From positions 20,894,001 to 20,958,000 of the forward strand of contig OZ316893.1 in assembly GCA_973895155.1 (NCBI GenBank): a stretch of 64,000 nucleotides of DNA, read 5' to 3'. Shown here piece by piece: positions 1 to 10,053 of the stretch. How positions within the stretch are numbered: position 1 is the first letter of the stretch; the number at the start of each line of letters is the position of its first letter. Below the pieces are notes generated by a model. That model ran no database searches. It was given only the letters and a program-made list of their open reading frames with translations, and had not been told where the DNA came from. The DNA is from Marsupella aquatica. Lineage: Eukaryota; Marchantiophyta. Both the position numbers and the translations under genes were made by a program.

Positions 1-1800
1 AGATTGTGTTTCTTTGAGCTCGTGCGAGTGAACATTAATCATCATACGTTAGGTGCATTTCAGAATTTATGGTCGGACACAAGTTCTGTCCTGTCTCTCA
101 GCCAACCATTTCAGCGGAGAGCTGAGCAATAGGAAAGAGAATCCTCACAAACTCCTGTTCTTCGTCGACATTTACGCAAATTGTGAACTCACTAATCACC
201 TAATCAAAGGTTGTTGCATGGCTCTGCCGACGTGTAGTCAGCGTTTGATCTTGAATTTTCAAATTTTGGTGTGCAGCTTTTACATTTGCCGACAACGTGC
301 ATGATGTCTACGAAGTATCTCCAGCGGATACTCTCAGCTGTAATTTCTCGAGCCCCATTCACATGTATACAACTACTGTGAATGTGGCTCTGGACACCGC
401 CGGTCAACATGGATTTATCTGCAGCTTCCCTAGCCACTGCGTGACTTTCGGGATGCACTTGCTGGTGACAGTACGTAATGGCGCTCCGTCTGGCCCTGCG
501 TCTGGACCTACATCTGAACCTCATAATGCTGCTTCGTTTTTGCGCGCTGGATCAGGAATGATAGTGGGAGCTCTGATCGCTGCTTCTGCACTTCTAGCGC
601 TTTGATTCAGGTCTTGGATTCCAATGCTGGTTGTAACATCAGTGTAAGCGATACCATCGCTCGACAGTGGCCAACATGTTCACTTGACTTACAAGTTTCG
701 AGCAGTTTGTTCAGAGCCTGCAAAACTGAGCGAAATTTCTCGAGGGCTCCGAAATTTCTCGAGGGCTCGTACTACTACTTCCTTCGTTCTAATCCTTCGT
801 CTGTTTACCTTCGGGAAATTCTGTCGCAGAGGTTATGAATATACCCACAGAGCGCACAAATCTGTAGCAGTCACGTCATCTGAAATCTGAAGTACTTGTT
901 TCATTCGTTCAATTCTTTTCTAGGTTGAGGGGCGATTGTCCAGTTTTCAGTGTGACGTTTCTCCTCAACCATAGCAGTGATATTTCATCGATCCCAACAC
1001 ATAAGCAGGCGTGACTCTTCGATTTAAAAAACACTTTGAGAAAGAAAATCGATAGATTTTGGCTTCGGTAGGATACCGGCCGTGTAAATTGTCATCATAA
1101 TTAAGCTTGAGTCCTATAGTGCAGTGACGCTTCTCCTGGCTGAGGGGTGAGCCCTTTGACGAAGCATTGAGAGGATCTTCTATCCTGAGCTATAGAGATG
1201 TCAATATCTGAGCTTAAACTGTGCTGTAAAATTGTACCTACTACCATTTATGATGACAGATTATCTTTGTTCTTGAAAATTCAATTTCTGACGACGAAGG
1301 CTAGGAAATATTTGCATTGGATGGCTTCTGGGAAAGTGAGTGAGAGGCCAGTCGCGACTAGAGACTCCTCCCTGGAAACAGTTCTTCCACAGTAAAATGG
1401 CTTGCAGATTCAATTTGAAATCGTTTTGGAGATCGTAGCCAGTTTGATTGATTAACTGATGCTCGTGGCGTTCCTCCAGTTGAGAATTTGTTATTTAGTG
1501 CCACTGTCAAATTTTAACTTAACCCAAGATTATTGATGCCTGATGCGCTAAGATACTTTGACCATTCCTCAAATTAAATTCATTGCATAATTGTAATCCT
1601 TAGTGGGTTGTTGAGGAGATCACCTATGATCCACTATCAACTCCACAGTCTGGACTGCAGATCTCTATGATCCACTATCTACTCCACAGTCTGGACTGAT
1701 GCTGAAATGACTCCAATGATGTGGCAGCCTCACTTTGAGAGTCACAAACAAACAGCAAATGCATCGATGACAAACAAAATCAATAAACATGCCATGAGCA
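1..1800 (+). repeat. Left copy of a duplicated phytocyanin-containing block
   Basis: The intron (from about 75), exon 2, and roughly 1.2 kb of 3' flank match the block at about 16380-17880 in the same order and orientation. Shared landmarks are the intron stretch before the acceptor, the GATTCAGG just after the stop codon, the TTTCTAGG/TTTCCTAGG stretch near 920 and 17355, and a run of imperfect matches through 1440-1760 against 17510-17800. Divergence is clear but alignment is unambiguous by eye, so this is an old tandem duplication, now separated by retrotransposon element 1. A short local duplication of about 46 bp (TGATCCACTATC...) sits at 1627-1700 in this copy only. Confidence 0.75.
277..605 (+). 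CDS. Phytocyanin copy 1 (blue copper protein), exon 2 only, 5' part outside the window
   Basis: Phytocyanins are secreted or membrane-anchored single-copper electron-transfer proteins of plants. Exon 2 begins after a clean acceptor (GTGTGCAG, ending at 276) and runs 109 codons to TGA at 603-605. It supplies the second half of the cupredoxin fold. A copper-ligand His lies in VHDVYEV, followed by the ligand Cys and His in FICSFPSHC and a Met in FGM. The second Cys of that motif should pair with the Cys in LSCNFSSP as the family disulfide. The Met sits one residue further from the ligand Cys than in typical phytocyanins; copy 2 shares this. A short Pro/Ser/Gly-rich linker leads to a hydrophobic C-terminal tail ending ASALLAL, typical of a GPI-anchor signal. 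By analogy with copy 2, exon 1 should encode the signal peptide and the N-terminal half. I see no damage in this exon. Confidence 0.85.
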
Positions 1801-2669
1801 CCCATGGACCAAAATGTTTGACAGATTGTTGGAGTGGACCATCACAACTCAGATGGATTGCAAACAACCTTTTTTGTACTCAAATAGCACTTTTCCTTTG
1901 CAAAACAAATTATACTTAATTCTAAGTCAACTTTTCCATATCTATCCCTATGAATATATATATATTTGACTACAATATTCACCATTTATGCTTATTAGTC
2001 TTCTTAGTTTGATTTCTACTTGGATGACGCAATTTGGATCCAAAAATACAATTGCACTAGGCCCAACAATATTATTAGTATTCATGTTATACGGTGTGCA
2101 TGCTTGAGCTCAAATTTGCTGAACTACTATTTACCATAAGGCCCTGCTAACAAGGAAGTTAATACTAATCCTTCAGTTGAACTATTTTTTAAATTATTTT
2201 TTTCAAATTTGTTTATTCTGCTTGATCCCCAAATGCAAAAGAAGGTAAAAGAAGCCATAAGTGGCATAAGAAAGTCATAACAGGGAAATTTGAAATCAAA
2301 AGAAAACTACCATTCCCAACAAGAAACCAGGCAGACTGGCATAGTAGGAAGTCTTTGTAAGTGTCTACTAGCCACAATCATCAAGGCCGAACTGCAGGTC
2401 ACCAGTCATCAGAACCAGACACAGCAGGAGTGCAGGACCCCAAGACAGCCCTCATCAAAACAATTCCAGCCTAACTACCCTTCATAGCAGAATTCTAGTA
2501 TGCTCTGGTTCTAAGAGGGCCCGAGCTCCAGTTAACCTGGCAATCTTTTGAGGTGAGCCTGAAGCAGCGGCCACAGCTGAGAGGTGGTCAAGAACCTCAG
2601 AAATGACAAGCAATTAATTAAAGACCCGCCTCTTTGATAGAGCAAAAGTCTGGCCATTTTGTGCCAGCC
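1801..2669. other. Non-coding stretch, nothing recognised
   Basis: AT-rich intergenic DNA with a short AT dinucleotide run near 1952-1964. Reading frames here are short and show no recognisable domain. The motif GAGGTGGTCAAGA at about 2580 recurs at about 48122, so part of this stretch may belong to the dispersed repeat that follows. Confidence 0.5.
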
Positions 2670-3235
2670 GGATGCACCATATAGCATGCTCATCGTGGAA
2701 CATGCTTTTGTCTTGTAGTGATCCTAAAGTAAATAAAATATGAGAGCATAGCTAGAAGGATAAAATAATGTAAGTAAAGAGTCTATCAAGAAAAACACAA
2801 TGACCGATGAAAAGTCCAATCAAGTTTTATGACACAACACATTTGTTAAGGTTTGTGCACTTAATTCAATGTGCCTTATGAATGACATTCATTTCAATAG
2901 AAACCATAAACTTAGGAAAGAAGGACATGAGGGGAACTTAAGACACTATGTGTTCATGTTATTCATAATGTTTCTCTCACTCATGAGAATACTTGTTTCA
3001 AGTGGTGGAGCCCGTCGGTTTCATCTCTAAGACATCACAAACTTTAAAAGTCATAAGGGGCTGCCAAAATAAGTTCAAAATACTCTAGAATACCTTAAAT
3101 TAAAGGGGTCTGAAAATTAATTTAAAATGTATATCACACAAAAGACACAAAAGCCGCCCCTTGATTAGGCATATTGAAATAAAAACACATTACACAAAAA
3201 TCTGAAAGGTGGATTCACCATAGAACCTGATATAA
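2670..3235. repeat. Dispersed repeat, copy 1 (partner at 55645-56155)
   Basis: About 550 bp align in the same orientation with 55645-56155, with small indels. Shared landmarks include TATAGCATGCTCATC, GTGCACTTAATTCAATGT, CATAAACTTAGGAAAGA, TGAGGGGAACTTAAGACAC and GGGGCTGCCAAAATAAGTTC. No coding potential, terminal inverted repeat or target duplication could be seen, so the class is undetermined. An internal piece of a larger retroelement is possible. Confidence 0.7.
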
Positions 3236-4133
3236 GACAAAGAAGGGTATATAAAGTTGACTTCCTCACAGAATTTAGGATTAGTTCAACCAAGTCCAAA
3301 GGCACGATGGAAAAGTTGTCCTGCCAGCCATCCATGAGCTTCAGCCCAGATCCTTGAACTATTCTTAACTCTTACTATTTTCTCTTTCACACTTGAAGAC
3401 AAACCCAAATATCATGCAAGTTGAGATCATTTAACTTTCTCGTCAATAAAATACATCTATATATTGCACTTACTACCAAATCTCCAAGATAGGATTCCCA
3501 AGATATGAAACCCAATTATAGGAAACCCCAGGGAAAGCTGGAGACCAAATATACAATTAAAGAGGCCCCAAAAGGACTAAATAGTCTTGAGCAGCAAATA
3601 AAAACACCTACTACAGATAGCAAACTGAAAAGCGTGGTAAAGTTCCAAAAGTAAAGTAAACTGCTAAGGAGAGTCACAAGAAGGAATTTGTCTTGAGGCA
3701 CATGTATAAGATAGGCACATGTATAAGATGTAGAATATATACAAAGAGAATTTTTTTTGAAGGGATTTATCGCTTTAAAATTGAGTATTCGAAAGGAAAC
3801 AAGGGCAGCTACAGTAACTTGTCAAATATCTTTAGCTTCAGAAAGGCCACCAGTTCCACTTACAGGGAACATGCACAAGGCAGCTACATTTGTTTATGTA
3901 GGACTACAGTAAAACTTGAGTCAAAGTCCTAATTCAAGCATTGGACCAAATGAACCGCGTGAGAACGAAGGAACCCCACTTTTGGCGTCAGTATGTACCA
4001 TCTCGAATATGATCAGTTGTAAATTGCTTTTGAAAAGTCCCATTGCTGTTTTCTGTGTGAGGGTGCAAGATGTCATCCTCAGAGAGTATCTTTAATTTGG
4101 GACTACATCAAACTGGCAACCCTAAGATGCCAG
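3236..4133. other. Non-coding stretch, nothing recognised
   Basis: No gene-like reading frame. A 17-bp direct duplication (GCACATGTATAAGATA type) occurs at about 3697-3730. The stretch ends at the 5-bp target GACAA (4134-4138) of copia element 1. Confidence 0.45.
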
Positions 4134-4138
4134 GACAA

Positions 4139-4483
4139 TGTTAGGATTTACTCTTAGGTCTAGAATTACGAATGTACAGTAGTTAAGGCTAACCTTAGTC
4201 GCAGACTTGGTTAGGTTAGTCATGTTGTGCACACTCTATAACCAAGCGGTGTTTGCTTGGAGAGGTGGAACTTAGGCTCATTGTTACGGAGCTAGTTGAG
4301 AGATAGAGAGAGCTTGCGCTGTGGATGCTTGGTATGGCCGGTCGACCTAGAGTGCAGTAAAGCTCGTGTGTGTTCTCGTGGACGTAGCCTCATGTGGAGG
4401 TGAACCACATATCTCTCTGTGTCGATTCTTGTGCGTTGGATGGTTCATGGGCTTGCCGTTGCGATTATCGTCTATACTTAATA
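4139..4483 (+). repeat. 5' LTR of copia element 1
   Basis: 345 bp, beginning TGTTAGGATTTACTC and ending ACTTAATA. The usual terminal CA has become TA in both LTRs. It matches 14538-14882 with about nine substitutions. GGTTAGGTTAG near 4212 is an AC-element-like (ACCTAAC on the other strand) MYB-site motif shared with the other family members. CTATAACC near 4238 is a plausible TATA box. Confidence 0.96.
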
Positions 4484-4485
4484 AT

Positions 4486-4497
4486 TGGTATCAGAGC
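4486..4497 (+). promoter_or_regulatory. Primer-binding site (initiator tRNA-Met)
   Basis: TGGTATCAGAGC lies two bases downstream of the 5' LTR. It is the standard copia primer-binding site, complementary to the 3' end of initiator tRNA-Met. The same site occurs in elements 2 and 3. Confidence 0.95.
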
Positions 4498-4811
4498 ATG
4501 CCTGGGAGGTGACGAGGTTTCTTCGTGATGGGTTTTCCAACGTTCAGTGTCGGTGTTGCATTCGGAGTTTCATCGCATGAAACTCGAATGTGTGTCGATG
4601 AGCGGATAGATTAGTGAGAGGGCTTTCTATCGGTGTATAGAACTTACTGGTTGGTATCTGTGGTGTGGAGGAATCGGAGTTTGCGTCAATCTGGAGTTTT
4701 TTTCGTGTTTGACGGTATTTTTCGGGGGAGACCAGAGTTTGTGTTATTCAACGGTGTGAGCTGTGTGGTGCGGGAGACGCCGCATGTTGTAGCTCAAGTT
4801 GAAGATTGAAG

Positions 4812-5107
4812 CTCGGGGGTTTCACTTCCACAAAAATGGCATATCACGTGCGACGAAGGATAGGGTCATTTTATTGGTTCTAAGGGAAGACTTAAGAATT
4901 TTTGTAGAAGAACAATAGGGTCTTTTAAATTCAATTTTGAGACTTATAAGAATATTAGGGTCTTTTTAATCCAATTTTTAGAATATTCCAAGAATATTCC
5001 AACTTTATAGGGGTTAAAAAATTAATTTTTTTTCTTACATTTTAGGGGGTCCGAGGCCTAAAACCGTCGCAGGCGATGGGGAGGTCCCCATATAGTGAGC
5101 CCCCGAG
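4812..5107. mobile_element. hAT-like MITE A nested in the leader of element 1
   Basis: A 296-bp non-coding element with terminal inverted repeats starting CTCGGGGGTTTCACT on the left and, read inward from the right end, CTCGGGGGCTCACTA. It is flanked by a perfect 8-bp target duplication, GATTGAAG (4804-4811 and 5108-5115). An 8-bp duplication and short inverted ends without a transposase fit a non-autonomous hAT-type element. The right terminus closely resembles the sequence at 30908-30985 on the opposite strand. Confidence 0.88.
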
Positions 5108-5523
5108 GATTGAAGAAACCTGATCATTTCGGTAGCTGAGTTGCTGCCGAGTAAAAGAGGAGTTCAGGTTTTTTCACAGGCTATGGAGTTTGTTCACATC
5201 TGAACTGGGTTTTCTCGTCGCCGTGACCAACTCGAAGGAAGAAACGCAAAGTGCTACGACTCAACGTTTTGATCGCGGCTAGGCGGTCATTTTGAGTCCG
5301 GGATTGGCACTTGACGTGGAGTGAAGGCGACGTGACAGAAAGTTTTTTCTCTGCTGTCACCTGCTTATCAAACAATTTACATGACAAATACGTATTTACT
5401 CCTACTAAAATTGTTTGTTATCGTATGACGGGAACGTGGAGGGACGCTATTAGGATTCTATTGCATGTAGGATGAGTATGTTTATTTCCGCTCCCAGAAA
5501 TGTAATTTTTGATCAAGTCTACC

Positions 5524-5768
5524 CTCGGGGGGGTCACTATCTGAAGGGTCATACATCACGTGCGACGGTTTAGGTCATTTATGACCCCCCTAAGTCACTT
5601 TCTAGAAAGTTGTACGGCACCAATCATATGATGACATGTATGCATTTTGCAATTAAACAACCCTATATTTCCATAGAAGACTTAATAAGTCTTCCGCCAA
5701 AACCATTTAAATGGCCCTATACTTCGTCGCACATGACATGCCACTTCCATGGAAGTGACCCCCCCGAG
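5524..5768. mobile_element. hAT-like MITE B nested in the leader of element 1
   Basis: A 245-bp non-coding element of the same family as MITE A. Both ends begin CTCGGGGGGGTCACT when read inward. The inner sequence CACGTGCGACG and a following AGGTCATTT-like stretch also recall MITE A. It is flanked by a perfect 8-bp target duplication, AGTCTACC (5516-5523 and 5769-5776). Confidence 0.9.
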
Positions 5769-8140
5769 AGTCTACCGACTAGTCGCTCTGCTTTTGATCA
5801 AGTCCCATGGACTACACCACACACACACTCCTACTGGTCGTTTGTGGAGTGCTGTCACCACCCCTCCTACTCACATGGTTGACCAAACCGTGCAAGGATT
5901 CCTTAGATACTTCTTGGGGAAAGAACACAATCTTGAACCAGAAAAGATAACGCCACACCAAAACTTGAGGAATCAAACCAAATCCATATCTTTTGGCAAA
6001 ACGTCGTAACACATTGCAAGGACAACCCGGCCTCCTGCCGTCTGCCCAACTACTGCCTCACTGGGGCAAGTGCTACACCTCTACCTCACTACTCTGGCTT
6101 GATTCCCTCTTCTGACTATGAGCTAACCTCCCTAAGAAAACACTAGACTGAGTCCCCCCCCACTACTACGGGGCTCTCCCCTAAATACTCAAAACAACAC
6201 ACCAAAGCACCCCTCATGGGGTCACAAGGATGGTGGCTACTCTAGCGGCGCCGCTAAAACCTTCACGGAAGAAATCCCTAATCCTAAAGCATGCGGCACA
6301 CACATGCTCAGAAAACCCTAATCTAACAATGGGACCGACTGTGCCTTCGACGGCGCTCCAACCTTGCTCCGTGAACCGCGAAAATGCAAGTGACCCCACA
6401 ATTACCGAAACTAGGTGCCACTCTGATTGCACCTCTGAACTCAACCCTAGGTAGCCCTGCTCCTCCTAATCATGAATCACAAAACCGCTCTCGAAACGGA
6501 TGCCAAACGACCAAGTTATGGCCATTTCAGTATCACTTACTTACTAACTTCGTCGGGCCCTAACTTACTCATCCTGGCTCCGTTTGAGGAGTGCCGCCTC
6601 TTGTTGGAATCAGCTCCGTGAGCTCCTTCCAACAAGCCCGTGAGTGCACCATTCCAAAAAGTTTCAAAATCCAGAGGTCGTACGACAGGTCCGTACGGCT
6701 ACCCTAGTCTTCCTCCTCACTCACGGTGCCATGGCTTGAGCCCCGTGAGTTGGTCTCCTGATCAGTCCTCCTCCTCCTCACTCACGGTGCCCTGACTTGA
6801 GCCCCGTGAGTTGGTCTCCTCATCAGTCCTCATTCTCCTCACTAAAGGTGCCTTGGCTTGAGCCCCGATCCTCCTGTTCGCCACCACCGGTTCGTTGTAA
6901 AAGGAGGGGGTCCCTATAATTGTCGAAACTAAAATTTTCTCAGAATTCACTTCTGAAAACATATCTGAGGAGCCCTCCTCTTCCTGATCATGGCTCCACA
7001 AACGGTGCACAAAACAGAGGTCAAACGGCCAAGATATGATCGTTTAAGTTTTTACGGGGCACCGTCTCCCTTCGTTTCGTCCGTACAACACGTTTCCCCC
7101 GGCTTTGCAAAACATAGATCACGGTTTCTCCGTATGTGCTACTACCTCCTCCTTCCCTTGCAAAGCTGGGACCTCCTTCCGTACAACCTCAAAACCCTCG
7201 TATTCTCAAAAAACGTGATTTGTCGTATCTCCCCCGTCTTAGCTCCGTTTCAGCCGAGTGACACATCGTTGGATTCAGCTCGGCGAGCTCTTTCCAACAA
7301 GCCCGTAGACTCCTGATTTTGAGATGGTCAAAAATCTGATGTTTGTACAACCAGGGTCCGTACATACGTTCAAAGCAAGCACAAGAGGGAAAGGGTTTAG
7401 GGTTTAGGTATGGGTGGAAACCCCACAAGTGACAATAGAGAAAGAAGGGAAGGAAGAAAGTGTGAGGGCCCCTTCTACGGATGTGTTCTTCTACAGAGTG
7501 CCCCTCTACGGAGTGGGGAACGGAAAGAGAACAAAAACCATGTGAGGACCACACAAAGGGTGAAGGGGAACACAAGTGTGAGAACCCCTTCCTTCTAAGG
7601 GCCCTCCCACCATCACTACTCCAAGATTGCCTAGTTTGTTGTTTTACGTGTGTTGAGGTCCCTCGAGATGTCACTGTTTGATATAGACCTAAAATCAACT
7701 AGAGAACCTCAGTTTCGCATGGGGCTCATTGAGGGCTTCAAAATGAATCCAAACATGACCATGTTTGTAATAGTACTAGCGCAACAACGTCTATTTTAAG
7801 TTTCAACATTTTCTATATTTTGGTCATTCTTCCTGTTTTGCGCCTTATGTGGAGCCTCCGACCAGCCCCCACCCCTCCAAGATGCCCACACCTTGGCTCC
7901 AAGTCATTGGGCTGCCTTGTGGCCTCCTTGTACCCCCTCAATGGTTCCCTTGTCATACATCATCGCCGACACCCCTCTCAACTCCGGCCTCCGGTTGTCG
8001 CATCCATTTATTAGAATTAACAAAAATAAAAAATTTAAAAATCCAAACACTTTTACTACACCTACTTGTCTTTCTACTTATATACGCAATTATAAGTCAT
8101 CACTAAGTTACTACCAGGTTTGGGGCCCTGTCACATCTGC
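5769..8140. other. Extra sequence in the element 1 leader, probably nested foreign DNA
   Basis: This region has no counterpart in the leaders of elements 2 and 3, so it was probably inserted, though I could not find its ends. It holds a 61-bp tandem repeat at 6711-6870 (about 2.6 units, each with CACGGTGCC and GCTTGAGCCCC). It also holds a diverged direct duplication: about 6375-6700 resembles about 6905-7375. Both of those copies have CAAACG(A/G)CCAAG, then an AGCTCCGTTT stretch, then a CTTTCCAACAAGCCCGT-like stretch. Such text is common in plant LTR-retrotransposon non-coding regions. No coherent coding sequence was recognised. Confidence 0.5.
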
Positions 8141-9012
8141 TGGAGCTGCAAACTGTGCCGGTGCAATTCGACAACTTTTTCCGTCAGTGGCGTTCACTTT
8201 TCTCGTGTAAAGCGGCAACGGCGATTAGGTTTGTAAAAATGGCCTCTTTTGGTGATCAATTTGGCATTTTTATTGGGTTACTATAGGGCGAATTTTTTCG
8301 TGTGTATTTTTTCATGTGTCCGATTTTTTGTGTGAATCTTTTTTTGCTCGCCCTTTTGTTCGTCCTCCCGACCGGCCCCTCCCTCCGGTTGCCACGAGGC
8401 TTGTACTCTCGAGGGTACTTGCGTACCCCCGACGCGGCCCTGCCCCGACCTCGTACACCCGACCTCCCTCCATACACACCTGTATTTGGTTAAAGGGGCC
8501 TTTAGACCCCCTTTAGGGCCAATTTATTAATTCCTTTTCCGGCTCCTTATTGGTTATCCCTTGTGCTGGGACCTGCCGCCCCGACTTTAATCGGCTGGAC
8601 AGGGGGAACGGCCCCCTGTGAGACCTGTCGGACTGTGCGGGAATATTCCCAAAAATAGAGAGCTGTTTTTTGGCCGTCCGACAAAGATTCCGCGCGCCGA
8701 ACGGTAACTTTTTTGGTTCTTTTTTGGCAAGGTCGTAGCCATTGAAGTTAGCAACGCGGCGCACCAATCAAATTGCAATTCCGATGACGGGTTGTCCTTG
8801 GCATTTTGGTTATTCCCTGAGGTGGTCAAAACAGGGGAGTTTCCCAAGGTTTTACCCACCCCGACCAAAATTTGAATAACTTTTCCGTCGAATTTTGATT
8901 TTGATTTTGGTTTTCAGTATTGGACTCCTAGCTTTGTGGGCTGCGCGGCGGTGTTGAGTTTTGAGTTTTTTGAGAGATTGTGAAAAACGACATTTTTTTG
9001 TGATTTTCTCAT

Positions 9013-10053
9013 ATGAGTGATTCGGAGGAGTTTTTTGAAGATGTGGAACTTGAAGCACGAGGATCACTGCCACAATTTGAGGGGCAAAGAGAGGAGCAGG
9101 AGAAAGAGCATGTGACATCAATACCATCACCGATGCGGCGTGTGGTGGAGGAAGCAGTACTACTACCGGAGCTCACGGTAGTGCCAAAGAAGAAGATGGG
9201 GACTTTCAAGCTTGGGGGACCCAAGTATGAAGTGACAAAGTATGATGGGCGCTCTGACTACTTGCTATGGGAGAAGCAAGTGAATGGAGTGCTCTATGCG
9301 TCACGGATGGGCCAACTGCTGAGCCCTCATGAAGACGATGTTGATGAGAAACAATGGGACCGCATGCAGGAGCAGGGAGTGTGGTGTGTTACACTCTATC
9401 TCATGCCTCCCATCATCAAGCAGTTGGGTGCACATAAAGATTGCATGTCCTTGTTTGCGAAATTGCAGAGCAAGTATCACCGCAAGGAATTGTCAAACCG
9501 GCTCTATACTTCCTACAAACTGATGAGTTTTAGAATGAAGGAATCCGGTACAAAATTGCAGGACCATATGGACGCTTTCAACGACATGGTCGTTGACTTG
9601 GAAAACCTTGGGGAGACTTTGAATGATGAGACGAAGGCTCTGCAGCTTCTCAGTTCATTGCCTTCATCTTACCAGTCCCTATCACGGGTGTTGTTGCATC
9701 GTGATAGGGATACCATTTCATACAATGACGTGGTAAGTTATCTGTTTAGTGATGATCTTCAACAAAAAATGCACATCACGTCACAGCCTTCATCATCTAG
9801 TGCTACCCTCAATGTTAACCAAGGGAGGAGTATGCAGCGACCAACTGGGGACCATAGAACCCAGTTTAGATCTAAATCCAGATCTAAGTCCAGGGGTAAA
9901 TCCCCTCACAGGAGGCAGGCAACATGTTGGAAGTGCAACCAAGTTGAACACTTCAAGCAAGACTGTAAGAAAAAGACAGCAGAAACTTCATCGACAAATG
10001 TGGCTAGGGCTGATGGAGAAACTGATTTACTCAATGATGAGTATGTTTTATGA
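9013..10053 (+). CDS. gag: Copia element 1 Gag (capsid/nucleocapsid), open reading frame
   Basis: 346 codons from ATG at 9013 to TGA at 10051-10053, and the only uninterrupted gag in the window. Gag forms the virus-like particle and packages element RNA in the cytoplasm. The N-terminus is acidic (SDSEEFFEDVELEARG). A copia-type gag core follows (YDGRSDYLLWEKQV, then the SFRMKESGTKLQDHMDAFN region and LLSSLPSSYQSL). A basic RS-rich stretch precedes one CCHC zinc knuckle, CWKCNQVEHFKQDC, in which the usual Gly before His is Glu. The start is supported because this ATG aligns with ATA in element 3. The TGA is followed in the same frame by protease, and all three elements share this arrangement. 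Gag has outlived pol here, but whether it is expressed cannot be told from sequence. Confidence 0.9.
   Translation: MSDSEEFFEDVELEARGSLPQFEGQREEQEKEHVTSIPSPMRRVVEEAVLLPELTVVPKKKMGTFKLGGPKYEVTKYDGRSDYLLWEKQVNGVLYASRMGQLLSPHEDDVDEKQWDRMQEQGVWCVTLYLMPPIIKQLGAHKDCMSLFAKLQSKYHRKELSNRLYTSYKLMSFRMKESGTKLQDHMDAFNDMVVDLENLGETLNDETKALQLLSSLPSSYQSLSRVLLHRDRDTISYNDVVSYLFSDDLQQKMHITSQPSSSSATLNVNQGRSMQRPTGDHRTQFRSKSRSKSRGKSPHRRQATCWKCNQVEHFKQDCKKKTAETSSTNVARADGETDLLNDEYVL

Noticed and set aside
7189-7698. 169-codon minus-strand frame in the element 1 leader
   Set aside because: No recognisable domain; it overlaps several open frames on the other strand in a compositionally biased, duplicated non-coding region.
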